Shown here: positions 51,642 through 61,269 of the stretch, piece after piece
How the letters are laid out: every line of letters begins with the position of its first letter
Numbering within the stretch: the first letter of the stretch is position 1
DNA from: Nocardioides kongjuensis
Lineage (GTDB): Bacteria; Actinomycetota; Actinomycetes; Propionibacteriales; Nocardioidaceae
Assembly (NCBI RefSeq): GCF_013409625.1
Contig: NZ_JACCBF010000001.1
Coordinates: 5,397,001 to 5,461,000, forward strand
DNA length: 64,000 nucleotides
Direction of reading: 5' to 3'
Translations under genes and position numbers: made by a program
The notes under the pieces: generated by a model
Told to the model about the DNA's origin: nothing
The model's input: the letters and a program-made list of their open reading frames with translations, nothing else
Databases searched by the model: none

Positions 51642-54028
51642 CGACCAAGATGATGGGCGCGAAGGTCCAGCGCGTCGAGGACGACCGGTTGGTGCGCGGC
51701 ACGGGACGCTACGTCGACGACGTGGCCCCCGACGCCCTGCACGCCGCCGTGCTCCGCAGCCCCCACGCCCACGCGCGGATCGTGTCGATCGACGTCGACG
51801 CCGTCCTCGACATCGACGGCGTGCACGCCGTGTGGACCCACGAGGACCTCGAGGGCGCGATGGCGGACCCGCTGCCGCTGCTCATCCCGCACCCGACGCT
51901 GACCCACGGACGCACGCAGTACGCGCTGGCCAAGGACGAGGTCAACTACGTCGGCGAGGCGATCGCCCTGGTCGTCGCCGAGGACCGCTACGTCGCCGAG
52001 GACGCCCTCGCGCAGATCGTCGTCGAGTACGAGCTGCTGCCCGCCGTGGTCGGCATCGAGGCCGCCCGCTCGGCAGCGAACCTGGTCCACGACGACGTGC
52101 CCGGCAACGTGGCGGCGCGGATGGAGCAGTCCAACGGCGACGCCGCCGCGGCCATCGCGGCGGCGCCCCACACGCTCTCCCTCGACCTGAAGATCGAGCG
52201 CAGCGCCTGCATGCCGATGGAGGGGCGCGGCACCGTCGCGCGCTGGGACCCCGACCAGAACCGGCTGCAGGTGTGGACCTCGACGCAGACCTCCACCGGC
52301 GTGCGTGCCGCGGTCGCGGCCAAGCTCGGTCTCGACCTCGGCCAGGTCGACGTCATCACGCCCGACGTGGGCGGCGGCTTCGGCGTCAAGATCGTGCACC
52401 CGTGGCCCGAGGAGCTGCTCGTCCCGCTGGCCGCGCAGAGGCTCGGCCGGGCCGTGAAGTTCACCGAGGACCGCCGCGAGCACTTCATCTCCTCGGCCCA
52501 CGAGCGTGCCCAGGAGCACCACGTCGAGGTCGGCTTCGACGACGAGGGCCGCGTGCTCGGCCTGGACGTCCGGTTCTGGCACGACCACGGCGCCTACACG
52601 CCGTACGGGCTGATCGTCCCGATCATCACCTCCACGCAGCTGCTCGGGCCCTACAAGCCGGGCGCCTACCACGTGCAGTTCGACTCGCTCTACACGAACA
52701 CGGTGATCGTCACGCCGTACCGCGGGGCCGGGCGGCCGCAGGGCTGCTTCGTGATGGAGCGGACGATGGACGCGATCGCCGCCGAGCTGGGTCTCGACCG
52801 GGCCGACGTACGGGCCGCGAACTTCATCCAGCCCGACGAGTTCCCCTACGACCAGGGCCTGATCTTCCAGGACGGTCGCGAGCTGAAGTACGACTCCGGC
52901 GACTACCCGGCGATGCTCGACAAGATCAAGGAGCTCGTCGACTGGGACCACTTCGAGGACTTCCGCTCGGCGAAGGCCGCGGAGGGCAAGCGGGTCGGCC
53001 TCGGCCTGGCCTGCTACGTCGAGGGCACCGGCGTCGGCCCCTACGAGGGCGCGCACGTGCACATCGAGACCTCGGGCAAGGTCAAGGTCGCCACCGGCCT
53101 GACCTCGCAGGGCCAGGGCCACCAGACCGCGTTCGCACAGATCGTCGCCGACGAGCTCGGCGTGCGTTTCGAGGACGTCGAGATCACCACCGGCGACACC
53201 CGCCGGATGCCGTACGCCGTGGGCACCTTCGCTTCGCGTGCGGCGGTGATGAGCGGCTCGGCCATCCACCTCGCCGCGAAGCGCGCGAAGGAGAAGGCCC
53301 TGCGGATCGCGGCCGACGCGCTCGAGGCCGACGTCGACGACCTCGAGATCGTCGACGGCGTGGTGAGCGTCAAGGGCACCGACTCGTCCATCCCGCTGGG
53401 AACGATCGCCGTGCTGTCCAACCCGCTGCGCTACGCGTTCGACGAGGCGTCCAAGGCGGCCACCCAGTTCAACGTCGGCGACCCGACGAAGCCGCCGGTG
53501 GCCGAGGACGACGAGCCGGGCCTGGAGGGCAAGGACTTCTACTCGCCGCCGCGCTCGACCTTCGCCTCCGGCATGCACGCCGTGATCGTCGAGACCGACG
53601 TCGAGACCGCGGAGATCCGGATCCTCAAGTACGCCGTGGTCCACGACTGCGGCCACCTGATCAACCCGATGATCGTCGAGGGCCAGATCCACGGCGGCGT
53701 CGCGCAGGGCGTCGGTGGCGCGCTCTACGAGCGGATGGCGTACGACGAGTCCGGCCAGCTGCTCAACGCGTCCTTCATGGACTTCCTGATGCCGTACGTC
53801 ACCGAGGTGCCGACCAGCATCGAGATCGACCACCTGGAGACCCCGTCTCCGCTCAACCCGCTCGGCATCAAGGGTGCCGGGGAGGCCGGCGTGATCCCCG
53901 GGTCCGCTGCCTTCGCCGCCGCCATCGAGGACGCCGAGCGGCTGCCCATCACCGCCATGCCCATCTCGCCGTCGGAGCTGTTCGCGCTCCGCCTGGCCCA
54001 CGCCCCCCACGCTGAGGAGTCGAAGTGA
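51638..54028 (+). CDS. Molybdenum hydroxylase large subunit (CoxL-like, likely uracil dehydrogenase)
   Basis: Catalytic Mo-cytosine-dinucleotide subunit, 796 residues. Seen: GTGRYVDDV and [10 protein letters not shown] at the start, [11 protein letters not shown] for cofactor binding, the active-site loop Pro-Tyr361-Arg-Gly-Ala-Gly-Arg366, and the catalytic Glu749 in [10 protein letters not shown]. The loop lacks the Cys of true CO dehydrogenase, so this is a hydroxylase of an N-heterocycle. With a uracil permease upstream and a barbiturase-family enzyme downstream, oxidation of uracil to barbiturate is the best guess; purine or hydantoin oxidation remains possible. Confidence 0.88.
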
Positions 54029-54657
54029 AGATCTCCGGTCAGAACACCATCGCCGCCCCCGTCGAGAAGGTCTGGGACGCGATCCTCGACCCGCGGGTCC
54101 TGGTCGCGACCATCCCCGGCTGCGAGCAGCTCGAGGCCACGGGCGAGAACGCCTACGCCATGACGGTCAGCGCCGGTGTCGCCGCGATCAAGGGGACCTA
54201 CTCGGGCTCCTGCCTGCTCGAGGACCTGCGGGCCGGTGACGGGCTGACCATGAAGCTGAAGGGCGCCGGCGCACCCGGCACCATCGACGCGACCGTGCTG
54301 GTGAGCTTCAAGGACGACGGCGGCCAGACCGTCCTGTCGTACGACGCCGACGCAGTCGTCGGCGGCATGATCGGCGGCGTCGGCCAGCGGATGCTGACCA
54401 GCGTCTCGCGCCGGATGGCCGCCGAGTTCTTCGGCAACGTGGAGAAGGTGATCGCCAACGGGCTGCCGACCGCGGCTGCCGGCGGCGCTCCGGTCGAGAC
54501 CGTGTCGGCCGAGGGGGCGCAGGTCTTCGCGGCCCCGGCCAAGGTCTCGTCGGTCCCCTCGGTGGGCGGGGAGTCGTTCCTCATGGGCGTGGCCGTCGGC
54601 GGTGGCCTCGTGCTCGCCGGCGTCATCGTGGGCGGGCTGCTGGGCCGTCGGCGATGA
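54025..54657 (+). CDS. CoxG-like SRPBCC-domain protein
   Basis: A 210-residue protein: residues 1-150 are a CoxG/SRPBCC domain (SGQNTIAAPVEKVWDAILDPRVLVATIPGCEQLE), then a Pro/Ala linker and a C-terminal hydrophobic helix (FLMGVAVGGGLVLAGVIVGGLLG) ending in RRR. In carboxydotrophs CoxG is thought to anchor the Mo enzyme to the membrane; a similar role here fits. GTG start overlaps the Mo subunit stop. Confidence 0.88.
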   Translation: MKISGQNTIAAPVEKVWDAILDPRVLVATIPGCEQLEATGENAYAMTVSAGVAAIKGTYSGSCLLEDLRAGDGLTMKLKGAGAPGTIDATVLVSFKDDGGQTVLSYDADAVVGGMIGGVGQRMLTSVSRRMAAEFFGNVEKVIANGLPTAAAGGAPVETVSAEGAQVFAAPAKVSSVPSVGGESFLMGVAVGGGLVLAGVIVGGLLGRRR

Positions 54658-54718
54658 ATCACCCCACGAAGCTCCTCTCCTCCGCTTCGCTCTCCCGAAC
54701 AACGTCGTGGGGACCCCG

Positions 54719-56104
54719 ATGATCTCGGTCGACTCGACCGCACGGGACCAGGCGGCCGCCGTACGGCGTCGCGAGATCTCGGCGCGCGAGCTCCTCGACC
54801 TCCACCTCGACCGCATCGCCGAGCGCAACCCCGAGCTGAACGCGATCGTCTCGCTCGACGAGTCGCGAGCACGTGAGGGGGCGCTGGCCGCTGACGAGGT
54901 GCTCGCCTCGGGCGCCGAGGTGGGAGCGCTGCACGGCCTGCCGTTCGCGTTCAAGGACACGCACGCAGTGGGAGGCTGGCGCACGACGTACGGCTCCACG
55001 GTGATGGCCGACAACGTGCCGGAGCGCGACGAGCTGATCGTCGAGCGGGTGCGCGCCGCGGGGGCCTTCACGATCGGCAAGACCAACGTGCCGGAGTTCG
55101 CGGCCGGGTCGCACACCTTCAACAAGGTCTTCGGCACGACCCTGAACCCGGTCGACCCCACCCGCTCGGCGGGCGGGTCCAGCGGGGGAGCGGCCTGTGC
55201 GCTCGCCGCCGGCATGGTCCCGCTCGCCGACGGCTCCGACATGGGCGGCTCGCTGCGCAACCCCGCGTCGTTCTGCGGCGTGGTCGGGATGCGGCCGAGC
55301 CTGGGCCGGGTGCCCGAGTGGCCGCTCTACAACCAGTGGGAGACCACGTCGGTCGGTGGTCCGATGGCCCGCAACGTGCGCGACCTCGCACTGCTGCTGT
55401 CGGTCATGGCCGGCCCGGACCCGCGGGCCCCGCAGGCGCTGGGGACGCCGGGCGCCTCCTTCGCGGACCCGGCCGCCGCATCGCTGGCCGGGCTGAAGGT
55501 CGCGCTCAGCGTGGACCTCGGCGGCGCGCTCGAGGTCGACCACGAGGTGGCCGCCGTCGTCGAGGCCGCCGGCCGTGCCCTCGCCGGTGCCGGGGCGGCC
55601 GTCGGCTCGGCGTACCCCGACCTGTCGCTCGCCGAGGACACCTTCCGGACCCTGCGCGCCTGGCACTTCCAGGCCAAGCTCGGCTCGCTGCTGGCCGAGC
55701 ACCCCGACGACTTCAAGCCGTCGCTGGCCGACAACATCCGTGCGGGGGAGTCGCTCACCGGCGCCGACGTCGCGCGGGCCTACACGCAACGCACCGCGCT
55801 GTCGGAGACGATGCGGGCCTTCTTCGGCGACCACGACGTCCTCGTGCTCCCGGTCTCCCAGGTCCCGCCGTTCCCGGCGACGCAGGAGTTCCCGACCGAG
55901 ATCAACGGCAAGCCGATGGCGACCTACCTCGACTGGATGCGGTCGGCGTACTTCATCACCGTCACGGGCTGTCCCGCCATCTCGGTGCCCTTCGGGACCA
56001 CCTCGTCGGGGCTGCCTGTGGGGGTCCAGCTGGTCGCCCGGCACGGCGCCGACCTGCAGCTGCTCGAGGTCGCGCTCGCCGTCGAGGAGCTGGCTGCTCG
56101 CTGA
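54719..56104 (+). CDS. Amidase-signature family amidohydrolase
   Basis: A 461-residue amidase with the full Ser-cisSer-Lys triad: Lys79 in FAFKDTH, Ser154 in AGGSSGGAA and nucleophile Ser178 in DMGGSLRNPASFCG (24-residue spacing as in malonamidase and FAAH). Family substrates range over many amides, including malonamate. In this cluster it could hydrolyse ureidomalonate or malonamate, the expected products after barbiturate ring opening. ATG 54719 is used; GTG 54707 is an alternative. It ends the operon before the repeat element at 56.1 kb. Confidence 0.88.
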   Translation: MISVDSTARDQAAAVRRREISARELLDLHLDRIAERNPELNAIVSLDESRAREGALAADEVLASGAEVGALHGLPFAFKDTHAVGGWRTTYGSTVMADNVPERDELIVERVRAAGAFTIGKTNVPEFAAGSHTFNKVFGTTLNPVDPTRSAGGSSGGAACALAAGMVPLADGSDMGGSLRNPASFCGVVGMRPSLGRVPEWPLYNQWETTSVGGPMARNVRDLALLLSVMAGPDPRAPQALGTPGASFADPAAASLAGLKVALSVDLGGALEVDHEVAAVVEAAGRALAGAGAAVGSAYPDLSLAEDTFRTLRAWHFQAKLGSLLAEHPDDFKPSLADNIRAGESLTGADVARAYTQRTALSETMRAFFGDHDVLVLPVSQVPPFPATQEFPTEINGKPMATYLDWMRSAYFITVTGCPAISVPFGTTSSGLPVGVQLVARHGADLQLLEVALAVEELAAR

Positions 56105-56127
56105 GCCCTGGTCGGTGTCGGGTCAGA

Positions 56128-56235
56128 TTCACCGGCCGACCGGTGAAACTCGCGCTGGGACGAGGAAGCATCCTCGTCCCAGCGCTAGTTTTGTCGTCCA
56201 GGCGACAGTTTCACCGGCCGGCCGGTGAAACTGTC
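56128..56235. repeat. Nested palindromic element between amidase and hyuA
   Basis: Four stacked structures: palindrome TTCACCGG-CCGA-CCGGTGAA (56128-56147); hairpin with 15-base perfect arms 56152-56166 and 56171-56185 and loop AGCA, extendable outward by AAACT/AGTTT; short TGTCG-TCCAGG-CGACA stem; and a perfect 32-base palindrome, 56204-56235, with half-site GACAGTTTCACCGGCC. The two palindromes share the core TTCACCGGCC, so the block looks like a compound repeat rather than one terminator. No protein is encoded. Confidence 0.85.
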
Positions 56236-56323
56236 ACCCCGCCAGACACCCACTCCGGGTGCAACATCTGCCCACGATCAGCCGATCCATCGGCAGAAGA
56301 TGCCGTCGTGCAGCGCGACGTGG

Positions 56324-56339
56324 CTCACTTGAATGTGAG
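56324..56339 (+). promoter_or_regulatory. Inverted repeat overlapping the hyuA -10
   Basis: CTCAC (56324-56328) and GTGAG (56335-56339) flank TTGAAT (56329-56334), which ends 7 bases before the hyuA ATG and could be its -10 in a leaderless transcript. A second dyad, GCCGATCCATCGGC, lies at 56281-56294. Both are candidate operators. Confidence 0.4.
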
Positions 56340-56341
56340 TC

Positions 56342-58420
56342 ATGACAGCGAGGCGGATCAGGATCGGCATCGACACGGGCGGCACGTTCACCGACGTCGT
56401 TGCCTTCGACGAGGACAGCGGTGAGGTCGTCACGACCAAGACCCCGAGCACGCCGGGGAACCCGGCCGACGGGTTCCTGGCGGGCATCGACAAGGTGCTG
56501 GGGATCGCGGGGGCGCAGTTCGACGACGTCGTCGCCGTCAGCCACGGCACCACGGTCGCGACCAACCAGCTGCTCGAGGGCAAGGTGGACGCGCTCGGGT
56601 TCATCACCACCGAGGGCTACGAGGCGATGCTCGAGATCGCCCGGCAGTCGGTGCCGGACGGCTACGGCAACTCGTACTTCTGGGTGAAGCCGGACCGGAT
56701 CGTGCCCCGGGACCTGGTCAAGGGCGTCGGCGGCCGGCTCGACTTCACCGGTGCGGAGATCCGCGCGTTCGACGAGGCGAAGGCCCGCGAGGTCGCCCGC
56801 TGGTTCAAGGCCAAGGGCATCGACACCCTGGGCGTCTGCTTCCTGCACGCGTACGCCAACCCGGCGCACGAGGAGCGGATGCGCGAGATCCTCGCCGAGG
56901 AGCACCCGGACGCCGTCGTCTCGATCTCCAGCGAGGTGCTGCGCGAGTACCGCGAGTACGAGCGCTCGATGACCACCCTGGTCGACGCCGCGGTCAAGCC
57001 GAAGCTGAGCCGCTACGTCAACAACATCAAGGACCGGCTCGCCGCGCAGAGCGGGCGGACCGTCCCGTTCTACGTGATGAAGTCCAACGGCGGCGTGCTC
57101 TCGGCCGACGAGGTCGTCCACCAGCCGATCACCACCGTGCTCTCCGGCCCGGCCGCCGGCGCCCTCGGTGCCGCGCTGATCGCCAAGGTCGCGGGCTTCG
57201 ACAAGGTGCTCACCTCCGACGGCGGCGGTACGTCGACCGACGTCTCGGTCGTCATCGACGGCGACCCGACGCTGACCACCGAGGGCAGCGTCGGCGTGTA
57301 CCCCTCCAAGATCCCGATGATCGACGTCGTCACCGTCGGCGCGGGCGGCGGCTCGATCGCCTGGCTCTCGCCCGAGGGCACCCTCAAGGTCGGCCCGCAC
57401 TCGGCCGGCGCCGACCCCGGCCCGATCTGCTACCGCAAGGGCGGCTCCGAGGTCACCATCACCGACGCCCACGTCTTCCTCGGCCGGATCCCTCCCCACC
57501 TGCTCGGTGGCGAGATCCCGCTCGACGTCGACGCCGCCAGCGCGGCGATCCAGCAGCTCGCCGGCAAGCTCGGCATCTCCGCCGAGGCCTGCGCCACCGG
57601 GATCCTCGAGATCTCCGCGTGGAACCAGGCCAACGCGCTGCGCCAGGTGACCGTCAAGCGCGGCCTCGACGTCCGCGACTTCACCCTCACCACCTTCGGT
57701 GGCTCGGGGTCGCTGCTGCTGTGCCGCCTGATGGACATCCTCAACGTCCCGACCGTGCTGGTCCCGCCGAACCCCGGCAACGTCTCGGCCTTCGGCCTGC
57801 TCACCGTCGACGTCAAGAACGACTACGTGCAGACCCACGTCGCGCTCCAGGAGAACCTGGACCCGGCCGACCTGCAGCAGGAGTACGACGTCCTCACCGC
57901 CCGCGCCGCCGAGGCGCTGAGCAAGGAGGGGTTCGCGCAGGCCGACCACGTCTTCGTGCGGACCGCCGACGTGCGCTACTTCGGCCAGGCCTTCGAGGTG
58001 CGCGTCGGCGTGCCGGACGGGCCGGTCACCGAGGACACCCTGGCCACGGTCGCCGAGCGCTTCCACGCCGAGCACCGCGTCCTCTACGGCTACGACTTCT
58101 CCGGCGACGCGTCGCAGCAGGTCGAGGTCGTCAACCTGCGCGTCTCCGGCGTGGGCCCGATCAAGCGCCCCGAGATCCTGCGCGCCGACGGTGCGAAGCC
58201 GGCGCCGCAGCAGACGGGCTCGCGCTCGATCTGCTTCGACGCCGAGGCGGGGTACGTCGAGACGCCGGTCTTCTGGCGCACCGACCTGCCCGCCGGCCAG
58301 GTGCTCACCGGCCCGGTGATCATCGAGGAGTTCGGCTCCACCGTGCCCATCCACCCCGGCTTCACCGCCCGGGTCGACGACTACGCCAACATCATCGTGA
58401 CGCGCTCGGAGGAGAGCTGA
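56342..58420 (+). CDS. hyuA: Hydantoinase/oxoprolinase A subunit
   Basis: A 692-residue ATP-dependent amidohydrolase subunit of the 5-oxoprolinase/N-methylhydantoinase A family. Seen: actin-like phosphate motifs GIDTGGTFTDVVAF and SDGGGTSTDVSVV, VSHGTTVATNQLLE, GPAAGALGAA and TVGAGGGSIAW, and the C-terminal VIIEEFGSTVPIHPGF. The family opens cyclic imides or lactams with ATP hydrolysis. It works with HyuB encoded next. The ring it acts on here is unknown; a barbiturate, dihydropyrimidine or hydantoin-like ring would fit the cluster. Confidence 0.93.
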   Translation: MTARRIRIGIDTGGTFTDVVAFDEDSGEVVTTKTPSTPGNPADGFLAGIDKVLGIAGAQFDDVVAVSHGTTVATNQLLEGKVDALGFITTEGYEAMLEIARQSVPDGYGNSYFWVKPDRIVPRDLVKGVGGRLDFTGAEIRAFDEAKAREVARWFKAKGIDTLGVCFLHAYANPAHEERMREILAEEHPDAVVSISSEVLREYREYERSMTTLVDAAVKPKLSRYVNNIKDRLAAQSGRTVPFYVMKSNGGVLSADEVVHQPITTVLSGPAAGALGAALIAKVAGFDKVLTSDGGGTSTDVSVVIDGDPTLTTEGSVGVYPSKIPMIDVVTVGAGGGSIAWLSPEGTLKVGPHSAGADPGPICYRKGGSEVTITDAHVFLGRIPPHLLGGEIPLDVDAASAAIQQLAGKLGISAEACATGILEISAWNQANALRQVTVKRGLDVRDFTLTTFGGSGSLLLCRLMDILNVPTVLVPPNPGNVSAFGLLTVDVKNDYVQTHVALQENLDPADLQQEYDVLTARAAEALSKEGFAQADHVFVRTADVRYFGQAFEVRVGVPDGPVTEDTLATVAERFHAEHRVLYGYDFSGDASQQVEVVNLRVSGVGPIKRPEILRADGAKPAPQQTGSRSICFDAEAGYVETPVFWRTDLPAGQVLTGPVIIEEFGSTVPIHPGFTARVDDYANIIVTRSEES

Positions 58421-58421
58421 C

Positions 58422-60419
58422 ATGTGCCTGAGCTGCCAGACCATCCACAACGGCGCCGCACCGGCCGACCACGCGCACGACACCCACACCGGCTCGCGCC
58501 GCGCGCCCACCCAGTTCCCGTTCGGGACCCTGACCGCCGACGCCGGCCGCAGCGCCGACCCGGTGCTCGTCGAGATCGTCCAGGGCTCGCTCGCCGCCGT
58601 CGAGCACGAGGTCGAGACCGCCATCGCGCGGACCAGCCGCAGCCCGATGATCCGCGACGCGCACGACTTCCGCGCCGGCATCCACGACCGGCTGCTGCGC
58701 AAGCTGACCGGCCGCTCCTACTCCGCGCTCGTGCACCCGGTCGCCCGGGACTTCCCGATCGAGGAGATGCAGGAGGGCGACGTCTTCTTCCACAACGACG
58801 TCTACCTCTCCGAGGGCGGCATCGGCCACCTTCCCGACCTGTGCGTCACCGTCCCGGTGTTCGCCGGCCTGGATGGGGAGCGCCGCGTCGTCGGCTTCAT
58901 CCAGGCCTTCGGGCACCACGACGACATCGGCGGCGCGGTGCCCGGCTCGATGCCCTCGCACGCCACCAGCGTGTTCGAGGAGGGCCTCGCGGTGCCCCCG
59001 ATCAAGCTGTGGGACGCGGGCGTGCCCAACAAGGCCGCGCTGCGGATCATGACCCGCAACTCCCGGATGCCCGAGTCGCTCGCCGCCGACCTCGACGCCG
59101 AGTGCTCGGCGTGCCTGATGGGTGCACGGCGCCTGGGCGAGCTGTTCGACCGCTACGGCATCGAGACCGTCGAGGCCTGCTTCGACGCCGTCATCGACCG
59201 CTCCACCGAGACCTACCGCCGCGAGATCCTCTCCAAGATCCCCGTCGGCAGCTGGACCTGGGAGGACTACGCCGAGCACGACGGCGTCGACGAGCCGCAG
59301 CTGCACACCCAGCGGATCACGCTGACGCGCACGGCTGCCGACGACCCCGAGGGCGAGCGGCTGATCCTCGACTTCGACGGAACCGGTCCGCAGGCCAAGG
59401 GCCCGATCAACCACTGCGGCGACTACTCCGACGGCGTCTTCCTCAAGAAGTGGCTCGCGCCGATCCTGCGCAACCTCGCCGACACGCCGGAGCGGATGGC
59501 CGAGCTCGACGTCAACGAGGGCGTGGTGCCGCTGATCGAGATGCGGTTCCCGCCGCCGGGCACGCTGCTCACGCCGGTCTTCCCGGCACCGACCAACGCG
59601 CGCACGTTCGTCATCCTGCGCCTGCTCGGCGTGCTCGCCGGCGTCATCGCCAAGGCGGTCGACGGCAAGATGCCCGCCGACCAGGAGACGATCCGCTACA
59701 CCGGCGTCTACGGCGAGGACCTCGACGGCCGCTCGTACCTCATGCGCGAGGTGCTCGGCGGCGGCTCCGGCGGTCGCTACTACGCCGACGGCGAGGACAC
59801 GATCCACGTCGTACCGGACTCGCGGAACCTCCCCACGGAGTTCACCGAGTCGCGCTTCCCGTTCGTGGTCGAGTCGCTCGGCCTCGCCATGGACTCCGGC
59901 GGCGCCGGCCAGTTCCGCGGTGGCCTCGGCTACGAGAAGCACATCCGGATGCTCAAGGACGCCAACTTCATGTCGATCGCCGACCGCTCGATCCTCGCCT
60001 GCTGGGGCGTCAAGGGCGGCAAGGCGGGCAAGCCGTTCCAGGTCACCATCGACCCGGGCGGCCCGAACGAGCGCGAGGTCGACGCCCTCGCCGACTCCGA
60101 GCCCGTCGTGACCGGCGAGACCATCCGGATCCGCACCACCGGTGGCGGCGGCTGGGGCAACCCGCTCGACCGCGACCCGGCGCTGGTCGTGCGCGACGTC
60201 GTGTGGCGCAAGGTCTCCGCGGCGTCAGCGCTCGACGACTACGGCGTGGTCCTCACCGGCTCGCTCGACGACGACACCCTCGGGTACGACGCCGACGCGA
60301 CCGCCGCCGAGCGGGCCTCCCGCCCGGTGCCCGCAGCCGACGACGCGTTCTTCGACCGCGGCCCCGGCTACGGCGTACTCGCCGGGGGCGCGACCGCCGC
60401 CGCGGTGGACGTGCTCTGA
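58422..60419 (+). CDS. hyuB: Hydantoinase/oxoprolinase B subunit
   Basis: A 665-residue HyuB partner. Core motifs: DPVLVEIVQGSLAAVEHEVETAI, RDAHDFRAGI, GDVFFHNDVYLSEGGIGHLPDL, FGHHDDIGGAVPGSMP, DFDGTGPQAKGPINH and SGGAGQFRGGLGYE. The first 35 residues are an extra Cys/His-rich piece (MCLSCQTIHNG ... HAHDTH) not usual for the family. GGAGGAGAG lies 7 bases before ATG 58422, one base after the hyuA stop. Confidence 0.93.
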   Translation: MCLSCQTIHNGAAPADHAHDTHTGSRRAPTQFPFGTLTADAGRSADPVLVEIVQGSLAAVEHEVETAIARTSRSPMIRDAHDFRAGIHDRLLRKLTGRSYSALVHPVARDFPIEEMQEGDVFFHNDVYLSEGGIGHLPDLCVTVPVFAGLDGERRVVGFIQAFGHHDDIGGAVPGSMPSHATSVFEEGLAVPPIKLWDAGVPNKAALRIMTRNSRMPESLAADLDAECSACLMGARRLGELFDRYGIETVEACFDAVIDRSTETYRREILSKIPVGSWTWEDYAEHDGVDEPQLHTQRITLTRTAADDPEGERLILDFDGTGPQAKGPINHCGDYSDGVFLKKWLAPILRNLADTPERMAELDVNEGVVPLIEMRFPPPGTLLTPVFPAPTNARTFVILRLLGVLAGVIAKAVDGKMPADQETIRYTGVYGEDLDGRSYLMREVLGGGSGGRYYADGEDTIHVVPDSRNLPTEFTESRFPFVVESLGLAMDSGGAGQFRGGLGYEKHIRMLKDANFMSIADRSILACWGVKGGKAGKPFQVTIDPGGPNEREVDALADSEPVVTGETIRIRTTGGGGWGNPLDRDPALVVRDVVWRKVSAASALDDYGVVLTGSLDDDTLGYDADATAAERASRPVPAADDAFFDRGPGYGVLAGGATAAAVDVL

Positions 60420-60438
60420 GGAACCACGGGAACCGACG

Positions 60439-61179
60439 ATGAAGGTCGCGATCCTCGGGGGATCCGGCAAGACCGGTCGCGCCGTCGGCGCGGCCCTGGC
60501 CCAGGCGGGCGTGGCGACACGCCCCCTGGGCCGGGCCGCGTTCGACGACCTGCCGGCCGCCCTGGCCGGCGCGGACGCCGTGCACGTGATCGCCCCCAAC
60601 CTGCACCCCGACGAGCCGGCGTACGTCGCCGCGGTGCTCGCCGCCGCCACCGAGGTCGGCATCGGCCGGGTGGGCTACCACTCGGTGGCCTCGCCCTACG
60701 TCCCCGCCATGCCGCACCACCTGGGCAAGGCCGTCTCGGAGGACCTGGTCCGCCGCTCCGGCCTGGCCTGGACGATCATCCAGCCCTGCGCCTACGTGCA
60801 GAACCTGCTGCCCGCCCTGCGCTCCGGCACCCTCGACGTGCCGTACTCCGTCGACACCCCGTTCGGGATGGTCGACCTGCACGACGTCGCCGCCGCGACC
60901 GCGGTCGTGCTCACCGGCGAGGCGCACGTCGGCGCGACGTACGAGCTCGGTGGGCCAGCCCTCGTCTCGATCGCGGACGTGGCCGCAGCAGCGGGTGTGA
61001 CCGCCCGCCGGGTGCCTGCCGGGAGCGACGTGCACCCGTGGCTGCAGGCGATGTTCGACTACTACGACGACCACGGCCTGCCCACCGGCGGTGTCCCGCT
61101 GGCCGCCCTGCTCGGTCGTCGGCCCGCCTCGGTCGCCGAGGTCCTGGCCCGTGATCTCGCTGCCGATCCCGGGGCGTGA
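60439..61179 (+). CDS. NmrA-like NAD(P)-binding protein
   Basis: A 246-residue atypical short-chain dehydrogenase: N-terminal VAILGGSGKTGRAVGAALAQAG for the dinucleotide, then HHLGKAVSEDLVRRSGLAWTIIQPCAYVQNLLP and a DVAAATAVVLTG segment typical of the NmrA/SDR5 group. No catalytic Tyr-x3-Lys is obvious, so it may be a sensor or a reductase. It is 19 bases after hyuB and likely in the same transcript. Role in the pathway unknown. Confidence 0.85.
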   Translation: MKVAILGGSGKTGRAVGAALAQAGVATRPLGRAAFDDLPAALAGADAVHVIAPNLHPDEPAYVAAVLAAATEVGIGRVGYHSVASPYVPAMPHHLGKAVSEDLVRRSGLAWTIIQPCAYVQNLLPALRSGTLDVPYSVDTPFGMVDLHDVAAATAVVLTGEAHVGATYELGGPALVSIADVAAAAGVTARRVPAGSDVHPWLQAMFDYYDDHGLPTGGVPLAALLGRRPASVAEVLARDLAADPGA

Positions 61180-61184
61180 GGACC

Positions 61185-61203
61185 GCTGGCAGGTGTTGCC
61201 AGC
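61185..61203. promoter_or_regulatory. Inverted repeat upstream of carbamate kinase gene
   Basis: GCTGGCA (61185-61191) and TGCCAGC (61197-61203) form a 7-base stem with a 5-base loop, in the 90-base gap after the NmrA-like gene. It may end the upstream transcript or be an operator for the downstream promoter. Confidence 0.4.
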
Positions 61204-61257
61204 CTTCTGCTCCGGAGTTGGCTGTTCCTCACGATGAACGAGGGTGATCCGGCTCAC

Positions 61258-61263
61258 TAGGTT
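61258..61263 (+). promoter_or_regulatory. Probable -10 (TAGGTT) of the carbamate kinase operon
   Basis: TAGGTT ends 6 bases before ATG 61270, without a ribosome binding site. Confidence 0.5.
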
Positions 61264-61269
61264 CGCTGC

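Noticed and set aside
56128..56235. A simple Rho-independent terminator after the amidase gene
   Set aside because: One hairpin could terminate, but the two extra shared-core palindromes are unexplained by that, so it is listed as a repeat element.
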